A DNA stretch of 64,000 nt from Fen-1254 sp963769605 (GCA_963769605.1 CAVYML010000009.1:1624313-1688312), one strand, 5' to 3'; numbered from the stretch's first letter, positions 26,025-36,140 are shown. Translations and numbers: made by a program. Notes: a model not told the origin generated them from the sequence alone.

Positions 26025-26708
26025 TTAAGTTAATCGTTCCTGCAACGCCTTTGCAACAAGTTCATGGCGTGTGTGGACATCGAGTTTGAGAAACACTTTT
26101 TTTAAATGCGAGTGGACGGTATTCGGGCTGAGGTGAAGCTCCTTGGCGACTTTGTCTGTTGTCCATCCCTTGATAATGAAGCGAATGACTTCCTTTTCTT
26201 TATTCGTGAGAGAATATTTTTCTACATTGGAGACATCCAGAGAGAAGAGGGAAAACACTTTACGGGCGATGAAAGGATCGATCGGCATACCGCCTTGCAT
26301 TGTTGATTGGAGCGCATGCACGATCTCTTCGACAGATGCGGTTTTCAGGAGATATCCGGCCGCACCGAGCTGAATAGCTTGTTGAATATTGGAATCTTCC
26401 AGACTGACAGTAAGCATAAGAACCCGTATGCTTGGAGCCAAGATGCGGATTTGGGCAAGTGTCTCGATGCCGCTCGATCCGGGCATGTTGATATCCAAAA
26501 GAATAATATCCGGGAAATCAGATTCTTCGACGAACGATTGCAGCATAGTATCGCCGTTTGCGTATGTTTTTGTACATTGAATGACCGGAAAATCACTCAA
26601 CGTCTCGTTGAGAATATGCGTGAACTGGGTATTATCATCTACGAGCCAGACAAAAATCGGTTTTGGCTCATTCACAGGGCGCACTGTCTTTCCCTTTTGT
26701 TTTTTCAT
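26025..26708 (-). CDS. NarL/FixJ-family response regulator
   Basis: 227 residues. The N-terminal receiver has its acidic pocket in VWLVDDN, the phospho-acceptor Asp in ILLDINMPGSSG, Thr in MLTVSLED and Lys in YLLKTAS. The C-terminal LuxR-type helix-turn-helix reads LTNKEKEVIRFIIKGWTTDKVAKELHLSPNTVHSHLKKVFLKL. No sensor kinase is adjacent. The gene leads into the Lon-like protease on the same strand, so this regulator may share expression with, or be turned over by, that protease. That last point is inference. Confidence 0.92.
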   Translation of the reverse strand: MKKQKGKTVRPVNEPKPIFVWLVDDNTQFTHILNETLSDFPVIQCTKTYANGDTMLQSFVEESDFPDIILLDINMPGSSGIETLAQIRILAPSIRVLMLTVSLEDSNIQQAIQLGAAGYLLKTASVEEIVHALQSTMQGGMPIDPFIARKVFSLFSLDVSNVEKYSLTNKEKEVIRFIIKGWTTDKVAKELHLSPNTVHSHLKKVFLKLDVHTRHELVAKALQERLT

Positions 26709-27049
26709 ATTATGAATTACACTTATCTAAAAATGAATTTAAAAATAAAAAGAGCGGTAAAAGATGAATTACTCAAGATCAGATTTTCATCCTGCCGGCG
26801 GATTCAGATTTCTATTCTTCATTCTCGTGAACGGGACAAGCGGCAGACATAGTTCTCCGTTCCCAATTCCGTATTCTGAACTCACAATTCATGAAAGATA
26901 GTGGATTTAACATATTTTGGCAACATTCCCGGCCTGATAATTCTTGAAATGTTTTTTTATTTTTAGAGTATTGATTCTCCGCTGCACTTTTTCTAAATTC
27001 TTAATCAATTATGGGATGTCTGCACTGAACTAATGAACGAGGTCGAGAG
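26709..27049. other. Divergent promoter region
   Basis: About 340 bases between the response regulator and the secreted TPR gene. It contains a small heptad-like patch near 26850-26890 (words such as ttcccaattcc, gtattctgaac). No gene is visible. Promoters for both directions must lie here, but I cannot place them confidently. Confidence 0.4.
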
Positions 27050-28969
27050 ATGAATACGCCCTTAAAGATGATTTTAACGTTTTTTGCTGTATTGCAGCTT
27101 AATGCACAGGTGCCGGCGCAAGTGCCGAGCGTTCAATTAAAGATTAAAGACAAATCAGGCCTTTTCGGGATGGGAGGGCCGCGAATTGTTCAGATCGAGC
27201 TCTCGAATCAACAGCATCAATTCCCGGTGACAAGCGATAATGTGAACGGCGATCAATACTATTATTTTTACGTAACTCCTGCCGGAGATTGGGTTCTTGA
27301 TGCGGATTTTGTAGAGAGCGAACTAACCAAATTGAGCGTGTATCAAAATGGACAAACGATTAACGCTGCATGGAAAAGCACGCTAAAAACAAACGGAAAC
27401 GGCTCCCTTGTAATCGGATTTCCCAAAACGCTCAAACTTTATCAATTATTTCTCTTTCAAATTCCAATCGGCGATGCAAAGAATCAAATTGAGTACAAAG
27501 TACCCAAAGAATACTGGCCCGGGTATTCCGCGTTTCTTAAAAACCGTCGTGTCGGGGATTCCATGTTTGCAGAGTTTCAGTATCGCGATGCTATAACGGC
27601 GTATGAAAAAATTCTTGCAGATCCGACACTGAAGATTTTCTCTGAATACGGTGAAATAAGGAACAGTCGTACAAAATCATTCGGCGAGTTAAGCCTTATC
27701 GACGAGTCTGCCTTCGAATCGATCGTCGCAAACATAGATATCTCTCTCAAGGATAAAGTTTTTAAAATCGACAGCGTTAAACCTTTGATGAAATATGTGG
27801 TCGACTCTTTGCCGAATGCGGATTTCGGCATTGGCTCACTCGATACAAGTGTTGCCCCTATACTGGATAAATCGCTGACAGCATTAAACCGGCTCGTACA
27901 TGTTCGTGATTCGCTGCAGCATCTTTTGAACAATCAGAATGTACAATGGATAAACGAAGGATCCAGCACCGGAAAGGGCGGATTTTTGTACCAATACATG
28001 ATCGAAACACTGGCGTATGCATTTTCCTCCCTACCGTTTGACGACACATTAGCGACAGAATTGAAGGTGCGCATTTCGGATGAGTTCAACAACCGTTTGA
28101 CCAAAAATAATATCCGGGAATCGTACACGACGTTTCTTCATATTTGTAACGAACGATTTCAGTCGCACATGCCGATCTTTCCGGTCGAATTTCTGCCAAA
28201 CCTAAGAAAAGATACGATGCAGACTACACTTCCCTATTACTCCATGCTGAAAGCGGTGAATGACTTTTTCTCCGGCAATTATCCGTCGGCTCTCGATGAG
28301 ATTCGAAAGATTTTCCGTTCCTGCTATGAACAGGAATTGAACAACAGGTTTGATATGATGCGCATCATTATTACGAATCGTCAGCTGCATATATCCGACG
28401 ATATTTATAAGATGCTGCAGGAAGCAACGCAGCTGGAAGCGAAAAATGATGCAGCCGGAGCGGCGGAACGCTACCGCCAAACGACACTTATTGCGCCGAA
28501 TTTTGCGTACGGATTTTTCGTTTTCGGAAAATTTTACAATCGGTCCGGAGATTTCAACCGGGCTGTTTATTATTTCCAGCGTGCATATCTAATCGATACG
28601 CTGTACCTCAGTGCCTATCGTGAATGCTTCAATTCCTATTTAAAACAGGGTAATTACAAACCGATGATCGATGTTCTGACGACAGCGCTGTCCAAGGGAA
28701 ACGATTATTGGGAAATTAATTATAATCTCGGGACGGCATATTTGGGCGACGGCGATATAGCGCATGCGATTCAGTACTTTGAACACGCCCTGGCACTCAA
28801 CCCGAAGAGTTATACGACGAATGTAAAACTCGGGTTGGCGTATCAGAATATAAAAAATTTCCAGAAAGCGCGGGAATTTTTCAACAATGCCATCGGAGTC
28901 GATCCGACAAGGCAGGAGGCGGTTGACTATCTGACCAAGCTCAACGAATTGCAGCGTTCGTCGAAATAG
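27050..28969 (+). CDS. Secreted tetratricopeptide-repeat protein
   Basis: 639 residues. An N-terminal hydrophobic signal segment (MILTFFAVLQLNAQ) suggests export. A beta-rich N-terminal part of about 150 residues precedes helical repeats. Clear TPRs fill the C-terminal 200 residues, for example YWEINYNLGTAYLGDGDIAH and YTTNVKLGLAYQNIKNFQKA. The middle is not recognisable. It probably acts as a periplasmic or outer-membrane-associated scaffold. It is single, followed by an intrinsic terminator. Confidence 0.8.
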   Translation: MNTPLKMILTFFAVLQLNAQVPAQVPSVQLKIKDKSGLFGMGGPRIVQIELSNQQHQFPVTSDNVNGDQYYYFYVTPAGDWVLDADFVESELTKLSVYQNGQTINAAWKSTLKTNGNGSLVIGFPKTLKLYQLFLFQIPIGDAKNQIEYKVPKEYWPGYSAFLKNRRVGDSMFAEFQYRDAITAYEKILADPTLKIFSEYGEIRNSRTKSFGELSLIDESAFESIVANIDISLKDKVFKIDSVKPLMKYVVDSLPNADFGIGSLDTSVAPILDKSLTALNRLVHVRDSLQHLLNNQNVQWINEGSSTGKGGFLYQYMIETLAYAFSSLPFDDTLATELKVRISDEFNNRLTKNNIRESYTTFLHICNERFQSHMPIFPVEFLPNLRKDTMQTTLPYYSMLKAVNDFFSGNYPSALDEIRKIFRSCYEQELNNRFDMMRIIITNRQLHISDDIYKMLQEATQLEAKNDAAGAAERYRQTTLIAPNFAYGFFVFGKFYNRSGDFNRAVYYFQRAYLIDTLYLSAYRECFNSYLKQGNYKPMIDVLTTALSKGNDYWEINYNLGTAYLGDGDIAHAIQYFEHALALNPKSYTTNVKLGLAYQNIKNFQKAREFFNNAIGVDPTRQEAVDYLTKLNELQRSSK

Positions 28970-29032
28970 TTTTTTAAAACTCCGGTAAAAAAGAGAAATT
29001 CTTTTTTACTTTTCGCTCGACTCGTTTTTATT

Positions 29033-29084
29033 AAAAGCTCAACAAAAGAGATCATTCAGACTCTGAAAGTTGAGCTTTTTCTCT
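29033..29084 (+). terminator. Intrinsic terminator after the TPR gene
   Basis: Stem AAAAGCTCAAC/GTTGAGCTTTT (29033-29043 with 29069-29079), with a loop of about 25 bases that itself holds a small GAG/CTC stem, then a T-run. Confidence 0.75.
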
Positions 29085-29280
29085 ATTTGAGGTAAAGAGT
29101 TTTTTGCTTGTGTAAAAATGCCGGCATTCAATCTGTAGAAATAAATGCCGCTTCATCGATTATATAAACTGTCACTGACCGGTACAGGATAAAGAGGATT
29201 TGTAGTTTGCTTATGGAACTCTTTTTGTGTAGTATTCTTTCAAATCTATTGTATCCAAGACGTGCGAAAGAAATATCGAG

Positions 29281-30082
29281 ATGGAAGACCAAGAGAAGAA
29301 AGTAGTGATTGCAGCATCAGCCTTCAATGTATCCATTCACATCACGATGTGTGAAAACTTCAAAAAGTTGTTCAAGCCCGAGGAGATGACGCTTCGATCT
29401 TTGACAGCTGACACTAAAGTACAGAAAGATCGTTTGATGCAAGCACTCATTCAAACAAAATGCACTGCTCTGATTGCTATGTCTATACAGCCTGATGCCG
29501 AAACAATTGCCGCATATACTGCTGCAAATGTTCCTATTGTTCTGACAGATGAAGAGGCCGCCGGTGCCTCTACGATTGCCGCAGATAATGTTATAGGCGG
29601 TCGCATGGCTGGAGAGTACCTCATAAAAAAGGGCAGGACGAAGATTGGAATCGTTAGCGGCAGGACTAAGGTGAAAGGCGGTCTCAATGCAGTACAAAGA
29701 CTCAAGGGGTTCCAACAAGCACTCGCTGCGGCTAAGCTCCTTATTCCGCAAGGATGTTTAATAGAAGTACCTAACTATTCTCGCGAGGATAGTATTGAGG
29801 TGATGCCAAAGCTGTTGGCTGCAGGCGTGGATGCCATTTTTTGTGCAGCGGGAGATAATTGTGCACAAGGCTTACTGTCTGTAGCAAGAGATCGGAAAGT
29901 GCGGATTCCTCAGGATGTCGCCATTGTTGGATTCGACGCCCGCACTTACTACTATTAGACAACCCTTAAAGGAAATGGCTGAAGCCGCCTATAAAATGGT
30001 GGTGACACAAAGAGAAGAAACTCTTCGCAATCCCCAGAAGATTATGTTCAAGCCTGAACTTGTAGTTCGCAAATCAGCGTAA
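29281..30082 (+). pseudogene. LacI/PBP1-type ligand-binding protein without HTH, frameshifted near the C-terminus
   Basis: A type 1 periplasmic-binding-protein domain of LacI-regulator type: AASAFNVSIHITMCENFKKL, VPIVLTDEEAAG, GGRMAGEYLIKKGRTKIGIV, VRIPQDVAIVGFD. It starts at ATG 29281 and has neither a helix-turn-helix nor a signal peptide, so it would be a stand-alone cytoplasmic sugar-binding-like domain or a degraded LacI protein. The frame ends early at ARTYYY. Removing one T from TT at 29946-29947 gives ARTTTIRQPLKEMAEAAYK and runs to TAA 30080-30082, as in LacI homologues. The total length is one base over a multiple of three. No in-frame HTH is found upstream. Confidence 0.75.
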
Positions 30083-30299
30083 AAATTTGTTGCAAAGCAA
30101 CGGTGTAATTCGAACAAGATGAGAAAGTCAGTATGCGGCTACTGGTAGGGGGTAAAATAATGTTATTTGATGGATACACCAACAAGATGTGTTTATTTAC
30201 CAAAGCAATATCGATCTTTCTGAATTTAACCGGCTTCTTAATAAATGAGTTGTTTTTAACTTAAGCCCGGTAGAATATCCGCCTGTTCTGAATACGATA
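30083..30299. other. Intergenic region
   Basis: AT-rich, with no gene or convincing signal that I can see. Confidence 0.3.
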
Positions 30300-30695
30300 A
30301 TGAAATTACATCATTTTAATAGTCTTTCTTTGCAATTAGTTTGGATATTGATTTTCGCTTTCTTCATTGATACGGTCAATATCGACGATGTTATCGGCCA
30401 TGATGGTTTGATTCACGAAGAATATATAGGCGAATCGAATGTTGATATGGGGAACGCAAATATCAACATCATCATCTCAAACGCTTCTCAGACTCACCAG
30501 ATCATACAAAAACAAGCCGTTCATATTTCAAACAGTTCTCAATGGATCGATGAAGATAGTCCATCCGTTGCAGCCTCTGTGATTCCCGAAGGCGAAGAAC
30601 TGGTACTTTTAATAAAACAGCAGGCTGCACATGAATATATATGCGCCTTTATTCCCACCGCTACTCCCATCTCTCTCGGCAAGCTTCTTATTTAA
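30300..30695 (+). CDS. Hypothetical protein with N-terminal hydrophobic segment
   Basis: 131 residues. An N-terminal hydrophobic stretch (LQLVWILIFAFFIDTV) could be a signal or membrane anchor. The remainder is acidic and polar, with SQWIDEDSPSVAAS and a C-terminal hydrophobic patch. I do not recognise a family. The ribosome binding site is poor. It lies between the sugar-binding-like pseudogene and a secreted protein gene on the same strand. Confidence 0.45.
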   Translation: MKLHHFNSLSLQLVWILIFAFFIDTVNIDDVIGHDGLIHEEYIGESNVDMGNANINIIISNASQTHQIIQKQAVHISNSSQWIDEDSPSVAASVIPEGEELVLLIKQQAAHEYICAFIPTATPISLGKLLI

Positions 30696-30856
30696 GCCAC
30701 CCCACTTACATCAGATTATTTTAAGGCAATCTCATTGAATCATTAAATGCTTGATGAAAGTGATTCATGTATTGTCCATCTACGGTTTCCGCATTTAATG
30801 CCATTCGACAAAAAAATATTTGATGGCAGCCATAATGTAAATGGGAAAGGCACAAT

Positions 30857-32017
30857 ATGCATACGCTTAATACTTTAAGAACAAAGGTCGCTGCTTTGCA
30901 CTCTCTAATCAAGGACGATACTTTTTCGAAGCATCGCCGGAATATACTTCTTCTCTTTTTCCTTTTTTTAGCGACTTCGCTGCACGCTCAAGAGAAAGAA
31001 TATTATTTCTTTCATCCCTATACATACGGCTCAGACGGATTATTTAACCCGATTAGCCTGATTGAAATAGGCGGATTCGATTCATATCAAATTATCGACA
31101 GGGAGCCGACATGGCAAAACACCGATTGGAACATTGCGGCTGCCAACGTCTGGCGAAGCCTCATTTCACCTCTGCCCGTCATTAGTGCATTCGGCTGGAA
31201 ACGTTTTATGCAGCAGGAGATACTTCCATCAAGCCTCAATGTCAATGAAGCACAGTGGGTGCCGAATATCATGCTCCATACCATTGGAGGCGGCATGGAT
31301 TACCGGAAAATATCTGAATGGTATAACTATTACAATGTCCCGGTTCCGTATCTCTGCGGCATATTGACCTGTGTTGCATACGAGTTTATCAATGAAACCG
31401 TCGAAAACGGTCCCCAGACATCTCCTAATGAAGATTGTATTCCGGATGTGCTTATATTTCAACCTCTGGGTTTTATATTGTTCAGTTTCGATGGCGCTTC
31501 GGAATTCTTCTCTTCGACTTTGCAGATGAACGATTGGTCGGAACAGACAGGGCTGTCGTTCGCACCGTTTGCGATCCGTAATGCGGGACAAAACTTCGTC
31601 ATGAAACTCGCATTAAACCAAGACCGTTCGACCAATCTATTTTTCCATTTTGGCGAATTCGCTATCTTTGGCCTTTCGCTTAAAACAAATTCCGAATATG
31701 CTGTTTCCTTCGGAGGAGGAGTCGCTTCGACGGGTGTTAAAGACCTTCCGACGATAAACGGAGTTCCTGAGAATACCGTCACATCAGGGCCGATGGCGGG
31801 CATCTATTATGACCGGAACAATTCTTTGCTTGCATCCGTCGTTTATTCCGACAATCAAAATACACGATTTCGGTTGAATCTTTATCCGGGAATGCTGAGC
31901 AGCTACGAATATTGTCCAGGAGTGTTCCTTACCATTGCCGCAAATGGATCGACAATAGCCGGAGTGACTATGCAAATTCTTCCAGTTGGTCTATGTTCTT
32001 TCTCGCCGCACCAATAA
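30857..32017 (+). CDS. Predicted exported membrane-associated protein, DUF3943-like
   Basis: 386 residues starting at ATG 30857, with GGGAAAGG ahead. After a basic N-terminus comes a signal-like segment (RRNILLLFFLFLATSLHAQ). The body contains NVWRSLISPLPVISAFGWKRF, a stretch HTIGGGMDYR, and YEFINETVENGPQTSPNED followed by VLIFQPLGFILF. The last segment recalls DUF3943/outer-membrane proteins with an E-x-x-E...P-N-D pattern. The C-terminal half alternates hydrophobic and polar residues, as beta-barrels do. Assignment to a family is tentative. Confidence 0.6.
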   Translation: MHTLNTLRTKVAALHSLIKDDTFSKHRRNILLLFFLFLATSLHAQEKEYYFFHPYTYGSDGLFNPISLIEIGGFDSYQIIDREPTWQNTDWNIAAANVWRSLISPLPVISAFGWKRFMQQEILPSSLNVNEAQWVPNIMLHTIGGGMDYRKISEWYNYYNVPVPYLCGILTCVAYEFINETVENGPQTSPNEDCIPDVLIFQPLGFILFSFDGASEFFSSTLQMNDWSEQTGLSFAPFAIRNAGQNFVMKLALNQDRSTNLFFHFGEFAIFGLSLKTNSEYAVSFGGGVASTGVKDLPTINGVPENTVTSGPMAGIYYDRNNSLLASVVYSDNQNTRFRLNLYPGMLSSYEYCPGVFLTIAANGSTIAGVTMQILPVGLCSFSPHQ

Positions 32018-32550
32018 AATATCAAAGATAATTGTTGATGGCAAAAAGCCGAATCGCACCGTAATTTGGGATTTCTTTTCATACACCTAAAGGAATTACT
32101 ATTATGGCCGAAGAAGTCGTAATCGTAAAAAAGCGACCGTCAAATCACCCAATTTTAAAGAGAATTACGATATTTTGATATAATTGGCTATAAAACGATT
32201 ATTGGAATTCTCATTTATCTAAATCGACACTGCATGAATAAATCGTAATTTTTATCATAAACACTGCCAATACCAAAGCAAATTCACTTTTCGAACTTAG
32301 AATTGGGTTCTGACGAATTACATAAAGTCGGACAAATAAAACTCTCCATATTTCTCCAAAAAATGACAAACGAAATAGCAGTTGACCATCTAAATAAAAT
32401 ACTCTACATTATTATAACATAAATATATGATAATCTATATCTATAATAACCTAAACTTGCCCTAACTAAATCGTAACATTTATACCTCGATTTTGGTCAT
32501 TTAGGAGTTATTGCAATCGGAGAAAGTGTCGATTTTGATTTAAAATACGC
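32018..32550. other. AT-rich intergenic region before tRNA-Leu
   Basis: About 530 bases. A 24-codon ORF (32104-32178, MAEEVVIVKKRPSNHPILKR then ITIF) is preceded by AAAGGAAT and may be a tiny or truncated gene. The rest is very AT-rich and probably includes the promoter of the tRNA-tig-clpP-clpX transcription unit. Nothing else is recognisable. Confidence 0.35.
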
Positions 32551-32635
32551 GGGCACGTGGCGGAACTGGCAGACGCGCTAGCCTTAGGAGCTAGTGGAGT
32601 AATCCGTGGGGGTTCAAGTCCCTCCGTGCCTACCA
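32551..32635 (+). tRNA. tRNA-Leu (UAG anticodon)
   Basis: 85 bases including an encoded CCA. The acceptor GGGCACG pairs with CGTGCCT (one G-U). The anticodon stem CTAGC/GCTAG holds loop CTTAGGA with anticodon TAG. A long variable arm, as expected for a class II tRNA, and the T-loop GGTTCAAGTCC are present. It lies 21 bases ahead of tig and may be co-transcribed with it. Confidence 0.95.
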
Positions 32636-32656
32636 AAAATAATAAAGGAACAGTTT

Positions 32657-33934
32657 GTGGAAATTAATATTCAAGATCTCTCAGAAGTTTCACGTGAAGT
32701 CGAAATTAAAGCAACGCCGGAAGATTTGCAGCCGCATTTCAATAAGGCATACGGTGAATATCGAAAGAAAGTCGAAATTCGCGGGTTTCGCAAAGGAAAG
32801 GCGCCGGTCGATATTATAAAAAAATTGTACGGCGATTTAATCGAGCATGAAGCGCTGGAATCGATAGCGTCGGATTTTTATCGTCAGACGATAAAAGAAA
32901 AAAATTTAAAACCGATTGGTGAGCCGGTCTTGATCGATCTGGATTTTAAGCATGAGACCGGAGCGAAATTTAAAATTCGCTACGATATCCGCCCTGAGAT
33001 TGTGTTAAAGGACTACAAAGGCATTGAAATCGAAAAAGTCGTTCATCCCGTAACGGAAATAGATGTCGAAGAGGAAATTCTTCGTCTATGCCGCAGTAAT
33101 GCTTCATTTCAGGAAACCGATGCCGTTGTCGATTCCGAGCACATTGTAACTGCCAATATGCAGGATGTTGATGAATCGGGCGTGCCGATTGCCGGAAAAC
33201 GAAGCTCCAATGTCCGGTTCTATCTTGCCGATGAAAATCTCGAGCAGCCGTTTAAGACCGCCCTCATCAATGCCAAAAAAGGGGGAGTCTATCGTGTCCA
33301 GTTCGAGCACGAACACGGCGATCACAAGCATGCCGTGAATACGGAATTGGCTGTTACTAAGGTGGAAAAAATATTGACGCCGGAATTGGACCAGGCTCTT
33401 ATCGAAAAAATGACAAAGGGCAAGACGGTATCGGCAGAGCAGTTCCGCGCCGATATCCGGAAGGACCTTGAAGAATACTGGAAACAGCAGACTGAGCGTC
33501 AGGTGATCAATACGCTTACAGAAGAAATTATCAAACGACACGAGTTTCAGGTTCCAGAATCACTGATCCGCAACGTCCTGAACCGTTTACTGGAAGAAAT
33601 GAAGAACGAATACCCTGGCAAGAACCTTCCCGACGATTTTGATGTTGAAAAATTCAACGAACAAAACCGCCCTTACGCAGAGTACCAATCCAAATGGGCA
33701 TTGCTCAGGGAAGAATTGATCAAAGCGGAAGCTATCGATGCAACAGCTGAGGATCTGGAAAAATTGGCGGATCGAGAGGCGGAACGTATGAAAATTCCGA
33801 AAGACCGCCTTGTAAATTATTACAAATCTTCCGATTCGATTAAGGATCGTATTGTCAGCGATAAGCTTTTGAAGATTTTAACTGATTCGGCGAAAATTAA
33901 AGAAGTGCCGGAAAAGAAAGTTATAAAAGCGTAA
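32657..33934 (+). CDS. tig: Trigger factor
   Basis: Ribosome-associated chaperone and prolyl isomerase, 425 residues. I start it at GTG 32657 with AAAGGAA eight bases upstream, since a longer frame would begin inside tRNA-Leu. The N-terminal ribosome-binding domain carries the signature GFRKGKAP (in KVEIRGFRKGKAPVDIIKK). The PPIase domain is divergent and the C-terminal helical arms follow. It is the first gene of the tig-clpP-clpX operon, linking folding of nascent chains to ATP-dependent proteolysis. Confidence 0.92.
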   Translation: MEINIQDLSEVSREVEIKATPEDLQPHFNKAYGEYRKKVEIRGFRKGKAPVDIIKKLYGDLIEHEALESIASDFYRQTIKEKNLKPIGEPVLIDLDFKHETGAKFKIRYDIRPEIVLKDYKGIEIEKVVHPVTEIDVEEEILRLCRSNASFQETDAVVDSEHIVTANMQDVDESGVPIAGKRSSNVRFYLADENLEQPFKTALINAKKGGVYRVQFEHEHGDHKHAVNTELAVTKVEKILTPELDQALIEKMTKGKTVSAEQFRADIRKDLEEYWKQQTERQVINTLTEEIIKRHEFQVPESLIRNVLNRLLEEMKNEYPGKNLPDDFDVEKFNEQNRPYAEYQSKWALLREELIKAEAIDATAEDLEKLADREAERMKIPKDRLVNYYKSSDSIKDRIVSDKLLKILTDSAKIKEVPEKKVIKA

Positions 33935-33954
33935 CACGTTTTAAGGAGACGCAA

Positions 33955-34581
33955 GTGTCATATTCTACGATATATAATCAATTAGTACCCATCGTGGTAG
34001 AGCAGACAGGCCGCGGCGAACGGTCGTTCGATATTTTTTCACGCCTGTTGAAAGAACGTATCGTGTTCCTCGGCACGGCAATAGACGATACGATTGCGAG
34101 CTTAGTTATTGCGCAGCTTCTTTTCCTCGAATCCGAAGACCCGGACAAAGATATTCACCTGTATGTCAACAGCCCCGGCGGCAGTGTGAGCGCAGGCCTT
34201 GCGATTTACGACACGATGCAGTATATTCGGCCTGATGTTTCCACCATCTGTATCGGAATGGCGGCAAGTATGGCGGCTGTTCTTTTAGCAGGCGGTGCAA
34301 AAGGGAAAAGAGCCGCACTTCCCAATACTCGGATTATGATCCATCAGCCGTGGGGCGGAGTGCAGGGAACCGCGTCGGATATTAGCATCCAGGCGGAAGA
34401 AATTTTGAAAACGAAAATGAAGATCAATGAAATTCTGGCGTTGCATACCGGCCGGACGCTCGATCAGATCGGAAAAGATACGGATCGGGATTATTATCTT
34501 GCCGCATCGGAAGCGAAAGAATACGGATTGATCGACAACATTTTTGTCAAGCGCACGAGCGAGTCGAAGAAAAAAGATTAG
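33955..34581 (+). CDS. clpP: ATP-dependent Clp protease proteolytic subunit
   Basis: 208-residue serine protease that forms the two-ring ClpP chamber. The catalytic triad is visible: Ser in GMAASMAAVLLA, His in RIMIHQPWGG, Asp in DTDRDYY. The LYVNSPGGSVSAGLAIYDTMQ stretch matches the family (quoted in part). It starts with GTG 33955 preceded by AAGGAG. It lies 20 bases after tig and 39 before clpX. Confidence 0.96.
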   Translation: MSYSTIYNQLVPIVVEQTGRGERSFDIFSRLLKERIVFLGTAIDDTIASLVIAQLLFLESEDPDKDIHLYVNSPGGSVSAGLAIYDTMQYIRPDVSTICIGMAASMAAVLLAGGAKGKRAALPNTRIMIHQPWGGVQGTASDISIQAEEILKTKMKINEILALHTGRTLDQIGKDTDRDYYLAASEAKEYGLIDNIFVKRTSESKKKD

Positions 34582-34620
34582 CATCGATTGTTTTAAGAAA
34601 CAGATTAACATGGAGAGCGT

Positions 34621-35880
34621 ATGAGTCAGAAAACGCGTCAGAACGATAAAATTGCATGTTCGTTTTGCGGACGCACACCGGAAGAAGTGAACAGCATTAT
34701 CGCAGGACCCGATGTGTATATATGCGATTTGTGCGTTGCGAGTTCCGTGGACATTATCAAGAACAACATGGCGGCGATCAACGCACGCAAGATCGGATTC
34801 CGCCGGTCTCTGGCACCGCTCGATATCAAAAATGCGCTCGATGAATTCGTGATTGGTCAGGATTTTGCCAAACGAACGCTTTCCGTTGCGGTGTATAATC
34901 ATTACAAGCGCATCGACACCAACGATGCTATGCCGAATCTCGACGATGTCGAAATTGAAAAAAGCAATATTATGCTTATCGGTCCCACCGGGACGGGCAA
35001 GACGCTGCTGGCTCAAACGCTTGCGCGCATTCTCGATGTTCCTTTTGCCATCGCCGATGCAACAACGCTGACGGAAGCGGGATATGTCGGCGACGATGTA
35101 GAAACCATTCTGGTGTACCTGCTGCAGAACGCGGATTACAATATCGAAAAAGCGGAACGCGGAATCGTTTATATCGATGAGATCGATAAGATTGCACGTA
35201 AAAGCGACAGTGCGTCCATTACGCGCGATGTGTCGGGCGAAGGCGTTCAGCAGGCGCTCCTGAAAATTCTGGAAGGAACAATCGCCGGAGTTCCGCCCAA
35301 AGGCGGAAGGAAGCATCCGGAGCAAAGCCTGATTAACGTCAACACAAAAAATATTCTTTTTATTTGCGGCGGAGCATTCGAGGGATTGGAAAAAATCATC
35401 GAACGCAGAGTCAGTCAGAACCCGGTCGGATTCGGCGCCGACGTGCACGGCAAGAAGAGCAAATCGAGGGAGCGGCTTCTGGCGCAGGTAGAGCCGGACG
35501 ATTTGTTGAAGTACGGATTGATACCGGAATTCGTCGGCCGGCTGCCCGTAACAGCAACGCTCGATCCGCTGGACGAAGCGGCGTTGCTCGATATTTTATC
35601 TCGTCCGCGCAATGCATTGGTTAAGCAGTACCAGAAACTTTTTGCACTGGAAGGCGTGGAACTGGAATTTGAAGAGAACGCATTGAAAATGGTCGTAGAC
35701 AGAGCAATGGAACGTGGGACAGGCGCCCGCGCGCTGCGTTCGATCATCGAATCGGTGATGCTGGATATTATGTACAATCTTCCTTCGCGTCATAACGTTT
35801 CCAAGTGCATTATCACGCGCGATACGATCCTTAAATCCAAAGAACCGATTTATCTGTACGAAGAAAGAAAATCCGCATAA
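34621..35880 (+). CDS. clpX: ATP-dependent Clp protease ATP-binding subunit ClpX
   Basis: 419-residue AAA+ unfoldase. The N-terminal zinc-binding domain has CSFCGRTPEE...CDLC. Walker A is GPTGTGKTLLAQ and Walker B is GIVYIDEIDKIARK. The pore-2/RKH region and sensor-2 GARALRSIIE are present, as is an IGF-like loop for ClpP docking near PVGFGAD. It unfolds substrates into ClpP encoded just upstream. It is the last gene of the operon, followed by a terminator. Confidence 0.96.
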   Translation: MSQKTRQNDKIACSFCGRTPEEVNSIIAGPDVYICDLCVASSVDIIKNNMAAINARKIGFRRSLAPLDIKNALDEFVIGQDFAKRTLSVAVYNHYKRIDTNDAMPNLDDVEIEKSNIMLIGPTGTGKTLLAQTLARILDVPFAIADATTLTEAGYVGDDVETILVYLLQNADYNIEKAERGIVYIDEIDKIARKSDSASITRDVSGEGVQQALLKILEGTIAGVPPKGGRKHPEQSLINVNTKNILFICGGAFEGLEKIIERRVSQNPVGFGADVHGKKSKSRERLLAQVEPDDLLKYGLIPEFVGRLPVTATLDPLDEAALLDILSRPRNALVKQYQKLFALEGVELEFEENALKMVVDRAMERGTGARALRSIIESVMLDIMYNLPSRHNVSKCIITRDTILKSKEPIYLYEERKSA

Positions 35881-35905
35881 GAAGTTTTGTATCGATTGTT
35901 CTTGC

Positions 35906-35940
35906 AATGTCCCGGAATCGAAACTTCGGGACATTTTTAT
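35906..35940 (+). terminator. Intrinsic terminator of the clp operon
   Basis: 9-bp stem AATGTCCCG/CGGGACATT (35906-35914 with 35927-35935) followed by a T-rich tail. Confidence 0.85.
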
Positions 35941-36140
35941 TTCTGTCGCTGGACGGCAGGACGTGTGCATGAGTCAGAAAGCAGCCCTGCTATTGATAGG
36001 ATGAAAAATTCCAGTTGGATTTAAAATTTGTTCGCTGCGCTTTCCAACCGCGTTTTAATTGCACTATTTGAGTCAAGCTGCTATCAAGAGCAATAAGATC
36101 GCTCAAACTTAATTCGACGACCTGATCCATTTGAAAAGAG

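Noticed and set aside
32606..33934. Trigger factor starting inside tRNA-Leu
   Set aside because: The upstream ATG lies within the tRNA; GTG 32657 has a proper ribosome binding site and gives the family N-terminus.
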